Of a stretch of 64,000 nt of DNA, positions 37,763 through 45,487 are shown piece by piece. The notes under the pieces were generated by a model that was given only the letters and a program-made list of their open reading frames with translations, had not been told where the DNA came from and searched no databases. The position numbers were made by a program, and so were the translations under genes. This DNA comes from Liquorilactobacillus nagelii DSM 13675 (GTDB taxonomy: Bacteria; Bacillota; Bacilli; Lactobacillales; Lactobacillaceae), in contig NZ_CP049304.1 in assembly GCF_019444005.1 (NCBI RefSeq), positions 2,108,001 through 2,172,000 on the forward strand, given 5' to 3'. Positions within the stretch are counted from its first letter, which is position 1; each line of letters opens with the position of its first letter.

Positions 37763-38623
37763 GTGGCATTTTCATTTTGGAAAAACAAGCAGGAAACTGC
37801 TGCTCCGATGGCAGCTGCTCAAGTTCAGCAAATACCGACAGCACAAATCATTGCTAATCATTACCAGCCAAGACAAGTTTTTGATCAAGAAAAGATTGCT
37901 GAATTGGCAGCTACTTTGCAAGAGCATGGGATGCTGCAGCCAATTATTTTACGTTCTGCAGCGGCTAAGGAAGAACAACAGTATGAAATTATTGCTGGTG
38001 AACGCCGCTTTCGTGCTGCTCTGCAATTAAAGTGGGATAAGGTTCCAGCAATTATTAAGGAGATGTCTGATACTGAAGCAGCTTCTTTTGCGGTAATTGA
38101 AAATTTGCAGCGTGAGGGTCTAACCGCCATTGAAGAAGCTCAGGCGTATCAAGAATTAATGGAGCTTAATCAATTGAATCAAAGCCAATTAGCTAAAGAG
38201 ATTGGTAAAAGCCAGTCATTTGTGGCTAATAAATTACGTTTATTGAAGCTAGCACCATTTGTTAAGCAAGCTTTGCTGACGCGAAAAATATCTGAACGAC
38301 ATGGCCGCAGTGTGGTTGGTCTATCAGTTGAAGCTCAAAGTAAAATTATTCAACAAACAATTGATCAGCAGTTAACAGTTAAAGAAACTGAAAACCTAGT
38401 TAAGTCCCAAGTAACAACATCATCTCAAGATAAAGTCTCGAAAAAGAAACCACAGCATAAGTTGGCAAAGGGCAAAACACAAGATTTAAGGGTGGCAGTT
38501 AATACAATTAAGCAGTCACTGAAATTAATCAGTGATAGTGGAATTAAGGTAACAACACACGAGGAGCAGGGTCCGGATTATCATCGGATAATTATTGACC
38601 TGCCGCTTGAAACGGAGAAATAG
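37763..38623 (+). CDS. noc: Nucleoid occlusion protein Noc (ParB family)
   Basis: 286 residues from a GTG behind AAGGAGGGG. The N-terminal ParB/CTPase domain (NHYQPRQVFDQEKIAEL; IIAGERRFRAA; FAVIENLQREGLTAIEEA) is followed by a helix-turn-helix (NQSQLAKEIGKSQSFVANKLRLL). The N-terminal amphipathic start (MAFSFWKNK) is typical of Noc. It binds DNA and keeps the division ring off the nucleoid. It is distinct from the second ParB-family gene at 39391. Confidence 0.92.
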   Translation: MAFSFWKNKQETAAPMAAAQVQQIPTAQIIANHYQPRQVFDQEKIAELAATLQEHGMLQPIILRSAAAKEEQQYEIIAGERRFRAALQLKWDKVPAIIKEMSDTEAASFAVIENLQREGLTAIEEAQAYQELMELNQLNQSQLAKEIGKSQSFVANKLRLLKLAPFVKQALLTRKISERHGRSVVGLSVEAQSKIIQQTIDQQLTVKETENLVKSQVTTSSQDKVSKKKPQHKLAKGKTQDLRVAVNTIKQSLKLISDSGIKVTTHEEQGPDYHRIIIDLPLETEK

Positions 38624-38633
38624 GAGGCACCAA

Positions 38634-39401
38634 ATGGGAACAGTAATTGCACTGGCTAACCAAAAAGGTGGTGTTGGTAAAACGACGACCAGCATCAATT
38701 TGGGGGCATGTTTAGCTGATTTAGGGCAGCGCGTCTTGTTAATTGACTCAGATGCGCAAGGTAATGCGACTAGCGGTGTTGGCATTCATAAAACTGGGAT
38801 TGAAAAGGATATATATGACGTGCTGGTTAATGAATATCCATTGGATAAAACAATTTTACCAACAGGCCATCCGAATTTTGATGTTGTTCCGGCAACTATT
38901 CAATTATCTGGGGCTGAAATTGAGTTAACCTCACAGTTAGCACGGGAATCACGTTTGTTAGAAGCGGTAAAGGAAGTTCGTGATCAATATGATTTTATTC
39001 TAATTGATTGTCCACCGTCGTTAGGCTTACTGACAATTAATGCATTTTGTGCCAGTGATTCGATTTTAATTCCAGTTCAAAGTGAATACTATGCCTTGGA
39101 AGGGTTGAGCCAATTATTGAATACTATTCGGCTGGTGCAAAAGCACTTTAATCCAGATTTACAAGTTGAAGGAGTTCTAATGACGATGCTTGATGCCCGC
39201 ACTAAGCTGGGAGTCCAAGTGGTTGAAGAAGTTCGTAAATTTTTTGGCGAAAAGGTCTATCAAACTTTGATTCCACGTAATGTTCGTTTATCTGAAGCCC
39301 CTAGTTATGGACAGCCAATTGTTGATTATGACCCGACTTCAAAGGGAGCACAGGAGTATCAGGCACTGGCTAAGGAGGTTCTGAGTCATCATGGCAAATA
39401 A
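38634..39401 (+). CDS. soj: Chromosome partitioning ATPase Soj/ParA
   Basis: 255 residues from ATG 38634 behind AGGAGG; longer in-frame starts overlap noc and are unlikely. Deviant Walker A (KGGVGKTTT) at about 11-19, then LLIDSDAQGNAT and LIDCPPSLGLLTINA. ParA-type ATPase that acts with ParB in origin segregation and in control of DnaA. It overlaps parB by 11 nt. Confidence 0.95.
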   Translation: MGTVIALANQKGGVGKTTTSINLGACLADLGQRVLLIDSDAQGNATSGVGIHKTGIEKDIYDVLVNEYPLDKTILPTGHPNFDVVPATIQLSGAEIELTSQLARESRLLEAVKEVRDQYDFILIDCPPSLGLLTINAFCASDSILIPVQSEYYALEGLSQLLNTIRLVQKHFNPDLQVEGVLMTMLDARTKLGVQVVEEVRKFFGEKVYQTLIPRNVRLSEAPSYGQPIVDYDPTSKGAQEYQALAKEVLSHHGK

Positions 39402-40272
39402 AAATAGCAAAGGCTTGGGTCGCGGAATTAATGCTCTATTTCAGGATCTGGAACAAGTTAGTCAGGAAGAAGAAGTTATTACTGAACTAAAGCTGACAGA
39501 GATCCGACCAAATCCTTATCAACCGCGAAAAGATTTCAATGAAGCATCGCTAGCTGAATTAACGGCTTCGATAAAAAAATCTGGAGTTTTTCAACCGATT
39601 ATTGTTCGTAAGTCGCAAGTTAAAGGGTACGAAATTATTGCCGGCGAACGCCGCTTTCGCGCTTCTAAATTAGCCGGCAAAGTAACAATTCCCGCGATTG
39701 TTCGTCAATTGGATGAACCGCAAATGATGGAAATTGCGGTTTTGGAGAATCTCCAGCGAGAAGATTTGACGCCGCTAGAAGAAGCCCAAGCATATGATAT
39801 GTTGATGAAGAACTTGAAATTGACGCAAGCTCAAGTTTCTGAGCGGCTAGGCAAAAGTCGTCCTTATATTGCTAATTATTTGCGGTTGCTTGGTTTGCCA
39901 GACTCGGTTAAGCAGTTAGTTCAGCAACAGCAACTGTCAATGGGGCAAGCCCGGACTTTGTTGGCCTTAAAAGATAAGCGCCAGGTTGCAGCAGTTGCCC
40001 AAAAAACAGTTAAAGAAAATCTGACTGTGCGGCAGTTGGAGCAGCTGGTAGCGCGGATGAATGGTGAATCTGCTCAAACGGCCAAAAAGCCAGTCAAAGA
40101 TCCGTATCATAAATTTTATCAGCAAAGCGAACATGCGCTCCAAGAAAAGTTTGGCACCAAAGTTGCAATTAAAGGCAATAGCAAGGTTGGACATGGCCGA
40201 ATTGAAATTAATTATTTATCAACCGCTGATTTTAACCGAATTATGGACATTTTAGGAATTTCACTTGATTGA
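39391..40272 (+). CDS. parB: Chromosome partitioning protein ParB/Spo0J
   Basis: 293 residues. KGLGRGINALF start, ParB CTPase domain (NPYQPRKDFNEASLAEL; IIAGERRFRASKLAG; ENLQREDLTPLEEAQAY), helix-turn-helix (TQAQVSERLGKSRPYIANYLRLL) and a C-terminal dimer domain. It loads at parS and slides as a clamp. Two parS-related motifs are in this window (27596 and 36964). The soj-parB pair indicates proximity to the chromosomal origin, but no dnaA or oriC was seen. Confidence 0.95.
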   Translation: MANKNSKGLGRGINALFQDLEQVSQEEEVITELKLTEIRPNPYQPRKDFNEASLAELTASIKKSGVFQPIIVRKSQVKGYEIIAGERRFRASKLAGKVTIPAIVRQLDEPQMMEIAVLENLQREDLTPLEEAQAYDMLMKNLKLTQAQVSERLGKSRPYIANYLRLLGLPDSVKQLVQQQQLSMGQARTLLALKDKRQVAAVAQKTVKENLTVRQLEQLVARMNGESAQTAKKPVKDPYHKFYQQSEHALQEKFGTKVAIKGNSKVGHGRIEINYLSTADFNRIMDILGISLD

Positions 40273-40295
40273 ATATCTATTTAGGGGGATTTTAA

Positions 40296-40496
40296 ATGAC
40301 AGTTGATTATAATTTGCACGATATCGTAGAAATGAAGAAACAACATCCTTGCGGTGTTAATCGTTGGAAAATTATCCGGGTTGGGATGGATATCAAGATC
40401 CAATGTACTGGCTGCCAACATTTGGTTATGATGCCGCGCCGTGAGTTTAATCGCAAATTAAAAAAAGTACTCGAACCAGCAGCCAATCAGGAATGA
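40296..40496 (+). CDS. DUF951 family protein
   Basis: 66 residues with the DUF951 pattern (HDIVEMKKQHPCGVNRWKIIRVGMDIKIQCTGCQHLVMMPR), including Cys in HPCG and the CTGC pair. The family is widely found between parB and ychF in Firmicutes; function is not established. The two Cys motifs suggest metal or nucleic-acid binding (inference). Confidence 0.9.
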   Translation: MTVDYNLHDIVEMKKQHPCGVNRWKIIRVGMDIKIQCTGCQHLVMMPRREFNRKLKKVLEPAANQE

Positions 40497-40521
40497 AAAT
40501 TTAAGAAAGAGTGAAGAAAGC

Positions 40522-41622
40522 ATGTCATTAACAGCAGGAATCGTCGGCTTACCAAATGTTGGCAAGTCAACTTTATTTAACGCAATTACTAAAGCCGGAG
40601 CAGAAATGGCTAATTATCCATTTGCGACAATTGATCCGAACGTCGGAATGGTTGAAGTTCCCGATCAACGGCTAGCACGGATTGATGAATTAATTCCCGC
40701 CAAGAAGATTATTCACACGACCTTTGAATTTACCGATATTGCGGGAATTGTTAAAGGTGCCAGTCACGGTGAAGGATTAGGCAATAAATTTTTGGAAAAC
40801 ATTCGCCAAGTTGATGCAATTGTTCATGTTGTTCGAGCTTTTGATGATGATAACATTACCCATGTTAATAATAAAATTGCTCCATTAGACGATATTGAAA
40901 CAATTAATTTAGAATTGACCATCGCTGACCTAGACAGTGTCAATAAACGTTATGCGCGAGTGGAAAAAGTTGCACGCACCAAAGATAAAGAAGCGATGGC
41001 TGAATTTGCTGTTTTACAAAAAATCAAACCGATTTTAGAAGCAGGCAAACCAGTTCGCTCACTAGAATTTGACGAAGATGAACAAAAAGTTGTCAAAGGA
41101 CTCTTTTTACTGACTTCAAAACCAGTATTATATGTGGCTAATATTGCTGAAGACGACATGGCTGATCCAATGGCATCAGAATATGTTCAGCAGGTAAAAC
41201 ACTATGCCGATCAAGAAGGTTCAGGCATGTTGGCGATTAGTGCCAAAACTGAAGAAGAAATTGCTCAGTTGGATGATGATGACAAACAAGACTTCCTGGA
41301 AGCTGAAGGGGTTGAGGAGTCAGGCCTAGATCGGTTGATTAAGGCTTCTTACAAACTGTTAGGTCTAGCAACCTTCTTTACGGCGGGTGGTAAAGAAACT
41401 CGTGCTTGGACTTTTAAACAGGGAATGAAAGCTCCGCAAGTTGCTGGAATTATTCATTCAGACTTCGAACGCGGATTTATCCGAGCGGAAACGGTTTCTT
41501 ATACAGATTTGGATAAATTTGGTAATTTGGCTGCTGTTCGTGAAGCTGGCAAGTTGCGTTTAGAAGGTAAGGATTACCTGGTTCAAGATGGTGATATTAT
41601 TGAATTCAGATTTAATGTGTAA
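40522..41622 (+). CDS. ychF: Redox-regulated ATPase/GTPase YchF (OLA1 family)
   Basis: 366 residues. Obg-type G domain with GLPNVGKSTLFNAI (G1), DIAGIVKGASHGEGLGNKFL (G3) and NIAEDD; a coiled region and a C-terminal TGS domain (ARAWTFKQGMKAPQVAGIIHSDFERGFIRAE). YchF binds ribosomes and prefers ATP in studied members. Usual family length. Confidence 0.96.
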   Translation: MSLTAGIVGLPNVGKSTLFNAITKAGAEMANYPFATIDPNVGMVEVPDQRLARIDELIPAKKIIHTTFEFTDIAGIVKGASHGEGLGNKFLENIRQVDAIVHVVRAFDDDNITHVNNKIAPLDDIETINLELTIADLDSVNKRYARVEKVARTKDKEAMAEFAVLQKIKPILEAGKPVRSLEFDEDEQKVVKGLFLLTSKPVLYVANIAEDDMADPMASEYVQQVKHYADQEGSGMLAISAKTEEEIAQLDDDDKQDFLEAEGVEESGLDRLIKASYKLLGLATFFTAGGKETRAWTFKQGMKAPQVAGIIHSDFERGFIRAETVSYTDLDKFGNLAAVREAGKLRLEGKDYLVQDGDIIEFRFNV

Positions 41623-41650
41623 GTTTGAAATTTAGAAAGTGAGGAAGCAT

Positions 41651-42430
41651 ATGACTGAGAAAAAAGCTGCTGAAGAAAACCAAGCAACAGCTGGTCAAAC
41701 GACGGTTGGAGATAATAAAGAACGTAATCAAAAAGTTGCACAGCAGCAAGCAGCAAATCTAGAAGAAAAAAAAGCTGAAGAAGTTAAGGTTGTTGTCGGT
41801 AAATTTGCCGGTTTAACGAAACGAAATGAAGACTTTTTGTTTCGCTTAAATAAAATTCTTGAAGAACGCAACTATGATTCAGCTAAACGAGAAGCGATGA
41901 TTGAGGAATTAACACTTGAATTGCGTGAGAAACAAAGCAAGGGAATTACGGCCAAGCGTCTGTATGGCACTCCAAGTGAAAAAGCCGATGCAATTATTGC
42001 GGGGCCAAAAAAAGAAGCTCAACCAGTTACTTTTTGGAAGATGGCGTTGGATAATGGCTTAATGATGTTTATGCTGTTTTGTGCAATGTATGCGATTATG
42101 GGGATGGTTTCACCAAAATCAGTTAAAGTCAATGGTGGAGTTTTAACTTTGTTGGTTACCTCTGTATTAGCCGGTGTCGGAATGGCCTTCTTCTATCAGA
42201 TGGCAGCTGATCGCAAAGCTAAGAAGCAACGGTTGCCTTTTTGGAAGATGTTATTATGGTCATTGATTCTGGTTGTCGTCTGGTTGATTGTCTTTACCGG
42301 TGTTGCAGCAATTCCGGGTGTTCTGAATGCAGGCTTGAGCCCAATCATTTATGCCGTTTTAGCTATTTTGGTTTTTGGGTTGCGTTATTACCTGAAGAAA
42401 AAAATTGGGTTGCGCAGTATGCCATTTTAA
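41651..42430 (+). CDS. DUF1129 family membrane protein
   Basis: 259 residues from ATG 41651 (GTGAGG at 6 nt). A charged Gln/Glu/Lys-rich N-terminal part (1-110, coiled) with FLFRLNKILEER is followed by four membrane segments (about 140-162, 170-190, 206-228, 236-255). DUF1129 proteins follow ychF in lactobacilli; function is unknown. Confidence 0.85.
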   Translation: MTEKKAAEENQATAGQTTVGDNKERNQKVAQQQAANLEEKKAEEVKVVVGKFAGLTKRNEDFLFRLNKILEERNYDSAKREAMIEELTLELREKQSKGITAKRLYGTPSEKADAIIAGPKKEAQPVTFWKMALDNGLMMFMLFCAMYAIMGMVSPKSVKVNGGVLTLLVTSVLAGVGMAFFYQMAADRKAKKQRLPFWKMLLWSLILVVVWLIVFTGVAAIPGVLNAGLSPIIYAVLAILVFGLRYYLKKKIGLRSMPF

Positions 42431-42439
42431 AAGATTAAG

Positions 42440-42468
42440 TTGACATTTGTAGGCTTTACCAGTAAGAT
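42440..42468 (+). promoter_or_regulatory. Sigma-A promoter of the amino-acid transporter leader
   Basis: TTGACA (42440-42445), 17 nt, TAAGAT (42463-42468). The transcript then contains a short Cys-codon leader gene and a terminator before the transporter. Confidence 0.78.
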
Positions 42469-42511
42469 ACAAGTGTATTAAAATTGATTGACAGTTAATT
42501 AGGAGGCACTA

Positions 42512-42607
42512 ATGATTTATTTAATGGAAAAATGTGAATGCATGTGTACCTTGAAACCGAGCAGTTTGATTTCACGGTTCATTTGGCGTTCCACCTTAAG
42601 TAGTTAA
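42512..42607 (+). CDS. Cysteine-rich leader peptide
   Basis: A 31-codon gene with a perfect AGGAGG ribosome site 5 nt before ATG. It begins MIYLMEKCECMCTLK, with three Cys codons within five codons (42533-42547), and has a Ser/Arg-rich rest. It is followed at once by a terminator and then by a cystine-type transporter. The layout matches ribosome-mediated attenuation controlled by charged cysteinyl-tRNA, but no such element is known to me in lactobacilli, so this is inference. Too short to be recognised by family. Confidence 0.72.
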   Translation: MIYLMEKCECMCTLKPSSLISRFIWRSTLSS

Positions 42608-42636
42608 TCAGCAGCGCCGAAAATGAAAAAGTGAAA

Positions 42637-42679
42637 GTCCCGTCTCGGTTCGAAAATTCGATCGAGATGGGATTTTTTT
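42637..42679 (+). terminator. Attenuator terminator upstream of the cystine-type transporter
   Basis: GTCCCGTCTCGGTTCGA pairs with TCGATCGAGATGGGAT, then T7. The CTCGGTT part of its 5' arm (42644-42650) can also pair with AACCGAG (42555-42561) inside the leader gene, and 42570-42588 can pair with 42615-42636, so alternative folds are available. Confidence 0.75.
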
Positions 42680-42718
42680 ATTAGCAAAATAATTGTTAAT
42701 CGAGAAAGGAGTTAGCTA

Positions 42719-43417
42719 ATGTGGGAGATAGTTAGAACGGCTTTACCGCAATTAATAGCTGCGGGATTGAAGTACACGATACCAATTGCATTGGTTTCAT
42801 TTGCGATTGGTTTAGCAATTGCATTAATTACCGCATTAATTCGAATTTCCACGCGGGGTGGGTTTTTCAAAGTAATTAAAGTAATTTTTCGCTTTTATGT
42901 TTGGTTATTCCGCAGCACACCACTGTTGGTTCAGTTATTCATTGTTTACTTTGGGCTACCCTATTTGAAAATCAGCGGTATTGCTCCTGGAGGAATTAAG
43001 CTAGATCCGCTAACAGCAGGAATTATTACTTTTTCCTTAAATACTGGGGCATATTGTTCGGAAACAATTCGAGCAGCAATTTTATCAATTCCCAACGGTC
43101 AATGGGAGGCGGCTTATTCGTTAGGAATGACGAAAACTAAAGCACTACGGCGAATTATTTTACCCCAGGCTTTACGAGTATCTTTACCACCGCTGGCTAA
43201 TAGTTTTATTAGCTTGGTCAAAGATACTTCACTAGCTGCTTCAATTACAATTGTTGAGATGTTTGAGGTTAGTCAGCAAATTGCCGCAGAAAATTATCAG
43301 CCGTTGATTATGTACTGCCTTGTAGCTTTGTTATATGCCGTTGCCTGCACGATATTGTCATGGTTACAAGGATACTTGGAAAAGATTACCTCGCGTTATG
43401 TGATGACTAGTCATTGA
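42719..43417 (+). CDS. Amino-acid (probably cystine) ABC transporter permease
   Basis: 232 residues with five or so membrane segments and the HisM/TcyB-type loop (EAAYSLGMTKTKALRRIILPQALRVSLPPLAN). It forms the membrane channel of a polar amino-acid importer. Only one permease gene is present, so it is a homodimer. The Cys leader upstream and the binding protein at 44201 point to cystine or a related sulfur compound (inference). Confidence 0.88.
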   Translation: MWEIVRTALPQLIAAGLKYTIPIALVSFAIGLAIALITALIRISTRGGFFKVIKVIFRFYVWLFRSTPLLVQLFIVYFGLPYLKISGIAPGGIKLDPLTAGIITFSLNTGAYCSETIRAAILSIPNGQWEAAYSLGMTKTKALRRIILPQALRVSLPPLANSFISLVKDTSLAASITIVEMFEVSQQIAAENYQPLIMYCLVALLYAVACTILSWLQGYLEKITSRYVMTSH

Positions 43418-43432
43418 TGAAAGGAGTATCTA

Positions 43433-44179
43433 ATGTTAAAAGTTGAAAAACTAAGTAAAAGCTTTGGTGGTCATCAAGTTCTCAAAGATTTGACGGTCGA
43501 TTTTCCGGAACATCAGACAACTGTCATTTTAGGGCCATCAGGTTCAGGCAAATCAACTCTGCTGCGTTCGCTGAACTTGCTAGAACGACCAGAAACTGGG
43601 AAATATTACTTTGACCAGCAAAGTTTTGATTTTGCTCGTGGGATCAATAACAAGGACACTTTGGCAATTCGCCAGCAAACGGAAATGGTTTTTCAAGGTT
43701 ATAATTTATTTCCACATCTAACCGTATTAAAAAATATTATTGAAGGCCCAGTTCAAGTTTTGGGCATAGATAAGAAAACCGCCGAAATCCAAGCAAGACA
43801 ACTATTAAAAAAAGTTGGCTTGGCTGATAAAGCTGATTTCTATCCAAGTCAATTATCTGGTGGACAAGCCCAGCGAGTCGCGATTGCACGTTCATTAGCG
43901 ATGCAGCCTAAATATATTTTGTTAGATGAACCAACCAGTGCACTTGATCCAGAATTAGAATTAGAGGTTTTAAAAGTTTTATTACAGTTATCAGCGGAGA
44001 AAAAATCTTTAGTAATTGTAACTCATAATTTGGCTTTTGCTAGTAAAGCTGCTGATAAAATTGTTTTTATTGAGAATGGTCAAGTTTTGTTTGACGGTTC
44101 GACACAAGCTTTTTTTGCTGCTGAACAACAGTCACGGATTAAAGATTTTATTTCGGCAATGACTTTTGCCAAACTTTAA
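43433..44179 (+). CDS. Amino-acid ABC transporter ATP-binding protein
   Basis: 248 residues. Walker A GPSGSGKST, Q loop (EMVFQGYNLFPHLTV), signature LSGGQAQR and Walker B ILLDEPTSALDPELE, all intact, of the GlnQ/TcyC type. AAAGGAG precedes the ATG. It powers the permease encoded 15 nt upstream. Confidence 0.93.
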   Translation: MLKVEKLSKSFGGHQVLKDLTVDFPEHQTTVILGPSGSGKSTLLRSLNLLERPETGKYYFDQQSFDFARGINNKDTLAIRQQTEMVFQGYNLFPHLTVLKNIIEGPVQVLGIDKKTAEIQARQLLKKVGLADKADFYPSQLSGGQAQRVAIARSLAMQPKYILLDEPTSALDPELELEVLKVLLQLSAEKKSLVIVTHNLAFASKAADKIVFIENGQVLFDGSTQAFFAAEQQSRIKDFISAMTFAKL

Positions 44180-44200
44180 AAATTTAGGGAGTGGATCAAA

Positions 44201-45004
44201 ATGAATTTCAGAAAAATAGTAAAATTAGGTTCAGTTTTTATTGGGGCAGCCTTGTTAACGGTTGGGCTAAGTGCTTGCAGCTCTAAAAGTAGTTCAACTA
44301 CGGATAATCTGGGGTTGAACCAAAAAGGGACTTTGACAATTGGTTTGGAAGGAACTTATGCGCCTTACTCTTATCGAAAAGATGGTAAATTAACTGGCTT
44401 TGAAGTTGAATTGGGCAAAGCACTAGCAAAGCAAATGGGCTTAAAGGCCAAGTTTGTACCAACTAAGTGGGACGGCTTAGTTGCCGGATTAGGCAGCAAT
44501 AAATATGATGTTGTCTTAAACAATATTACTAAGACACCTGAACGGGCGAAAAGTTACCTTTTTTCTAAACCATATATTTACTCGCGCTATGTCTTGATTA
44601 CTAACAAGGATAAAAGTAATCTTAATTCACTGAATGACATTAAGGGACAAAAGTTTGCTGAAGGAACGGGAACTAATAATGAGCAAGTAGCTAAAAAGTT
44701 TGGTGCAACGATTGTTCCTTCCGGTGACTTCACGACTAGTATTGCTTTAATCAAACAGGGACGAGTTGCCGGTACCATCAATGCTCGTGAAGCTTGGTTG
44801 GCTTATAAAAAGTCAAATTCAACAACCGGTTTAAAGGTTAAGGACGTTTCTTCAGAACAAAAAGCAGCTCAAGTTGTGGCATTGTTTAATAAAAAATCAA
44901 CTAAATTACAACAAAAGACCAATCAAGCTTTAGCTAAGTTGCGGCAAAATGGCACACTGACCAAGCTATCCAAGAAGTATTTTAATGGAGATATTACTAA
45001 GTAA
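44201..45004 (+). CDS. Amino-acid (probably cystine) binding lipoprotein
   Basis: 267 residues with a lipoprotein signal (basic start, hydrophobic core, lipobox LSAC at about 22-25). Mature domain is a SBP family 3 protein: GTLTIGLEGTYAPYSYRKDGKLTGFEVELGKALAK, then KYDVVLNNITKTPERAKSYLFSKPY. This order is close to TcyA/TcyK-type cystine receptors, but specificity cannot be proven by eye. It is tethered to the outer membrane face and delivers substrate to the permease. Confidence 0.88.
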   Translation: MNFRKIVKLGSVFIGAALLTVGLSACSSKSSSTTDNLGLNQKGTLTIGLEGTYAPYSYRKDGKLTGFEVELGKALAKQMGLKAKFVPTKWDGLVAGLGSNKYDVVLNNITKTPERAKSYLFSKPYIYSRYVLITNKDKSNLNSLNDIKGQKFAEGTGTNNEQVAKKFGATIVPSGDFTTSIALIKQGRVAGTINAREAWLAYKKSNSTTGLKVKDVSSEQKAAQVVALFNKKSTKLQQKTNQALAKLRQNGTLTKLSKKYFNGDITK

Positions 45005-45040
45005 TCATTCAGATAAAGAATAAAAAGATAAATTAATAGC

Positions 45041-45074
45041 GGTTGTCCCAATCATTTGGGGTAATCGTTTTTTT
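45041..45074 (+). terminator. Terminator of the amino-acid transporter operon
   Basis: GCGGTTGTCCCAA and TTGGGGTAATCG form a stem with minor mismatches, followed by T8. Confidence 0.75.
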
Positions 45075-45082
45075 TAGTGGAG

Positions 45083-45111
45083 TTGACACTTTGTTAAAAT
45101 TCGGGTATTCT
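45083..45111 (+). promoter_or_regulatory. Sigma-A promoter of the persulfide operon
   Basis: TTGACA (45083-45088), 17 nt, TATTCT (45106-45111). The -10 overlaps the operator listed next. Confidence 0.75.
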
Positions 45112-45140
45112 AAATATACCTAATAGGGGTATATTTAGAA
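45108..45140. promoter_or_regulatory. CsoR/CstR-family operator
   Basis: Perfect inverted repeat TTCTAAATATACC, spacer TAATAGG-like, GGTATATTTAGAA. The ATACC...GGGGTAT core is typical of CsoR-family operators, and a CstR-like gene closes the same operon (47200). Confidence 0.8.
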
Positions 45141-45154
45141 GAGGAGTGGTAATT

Positions 45155-45487
45155 ATGTTTTGGGATAAGTTTACTAGCATCAGTCCAGCGCAGTTACAAT
45201 CAAAATTGCCGCAACATCCACTAATTGTTGATGTTCGACAGCCAGATGAATATCAGGATGGACACATTCCGGGATCCGTCAATGTACCATTGATGACAGT
45301 TATGCAAAATCCGGCAACAGTTACCAGTAAAGCAATAGCTAATCAACCAATTTATGTTGTTTGCCATAGTGGAGCTCGCAGCCGTCAAGCTGCTAAAATC
45401 TTAAGCCGTCAAGCGCGAGATGTGATCAATATAGCCGGTGGAATGATGCAATGGAACGGTAAAATTAAACGGGGGAATCAGCGATGA
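45155..45487 (+). CDS. Rhodanese-like sulfurtransferase
   Basis: 110 residues from ATG 45155 (GAGGAG at 8 nt). Single rhodanese domain (LIVDVRQPDEYQDGHIPGSVNVPL) with the active-site loop VVCHSGARSRQ, so Cys is present. Single-domain rhodaneses carry persulfide sulfur. First gene of the CstR-type operon, 4 nt before the reductase start. Confidence 0.92.
   Translation: MFWDKFTSISPAQLQSKLPQHPLIVDVRQPDEYQDGHIPGSVNVPLMTVMQNPATVTSKAIANQPIYVVCHSGARSRQAAKILSRQARDVINIAGGMMQWNGKIKRGNQR

Noticed and set aside
42571..42605. T-box-like GGTGGAAC on the minus strand
   Set aside because: It points into the end of the DUF1129 gene, and lacks the rest of a T-box; the plus strand explains the region as a leader gene.
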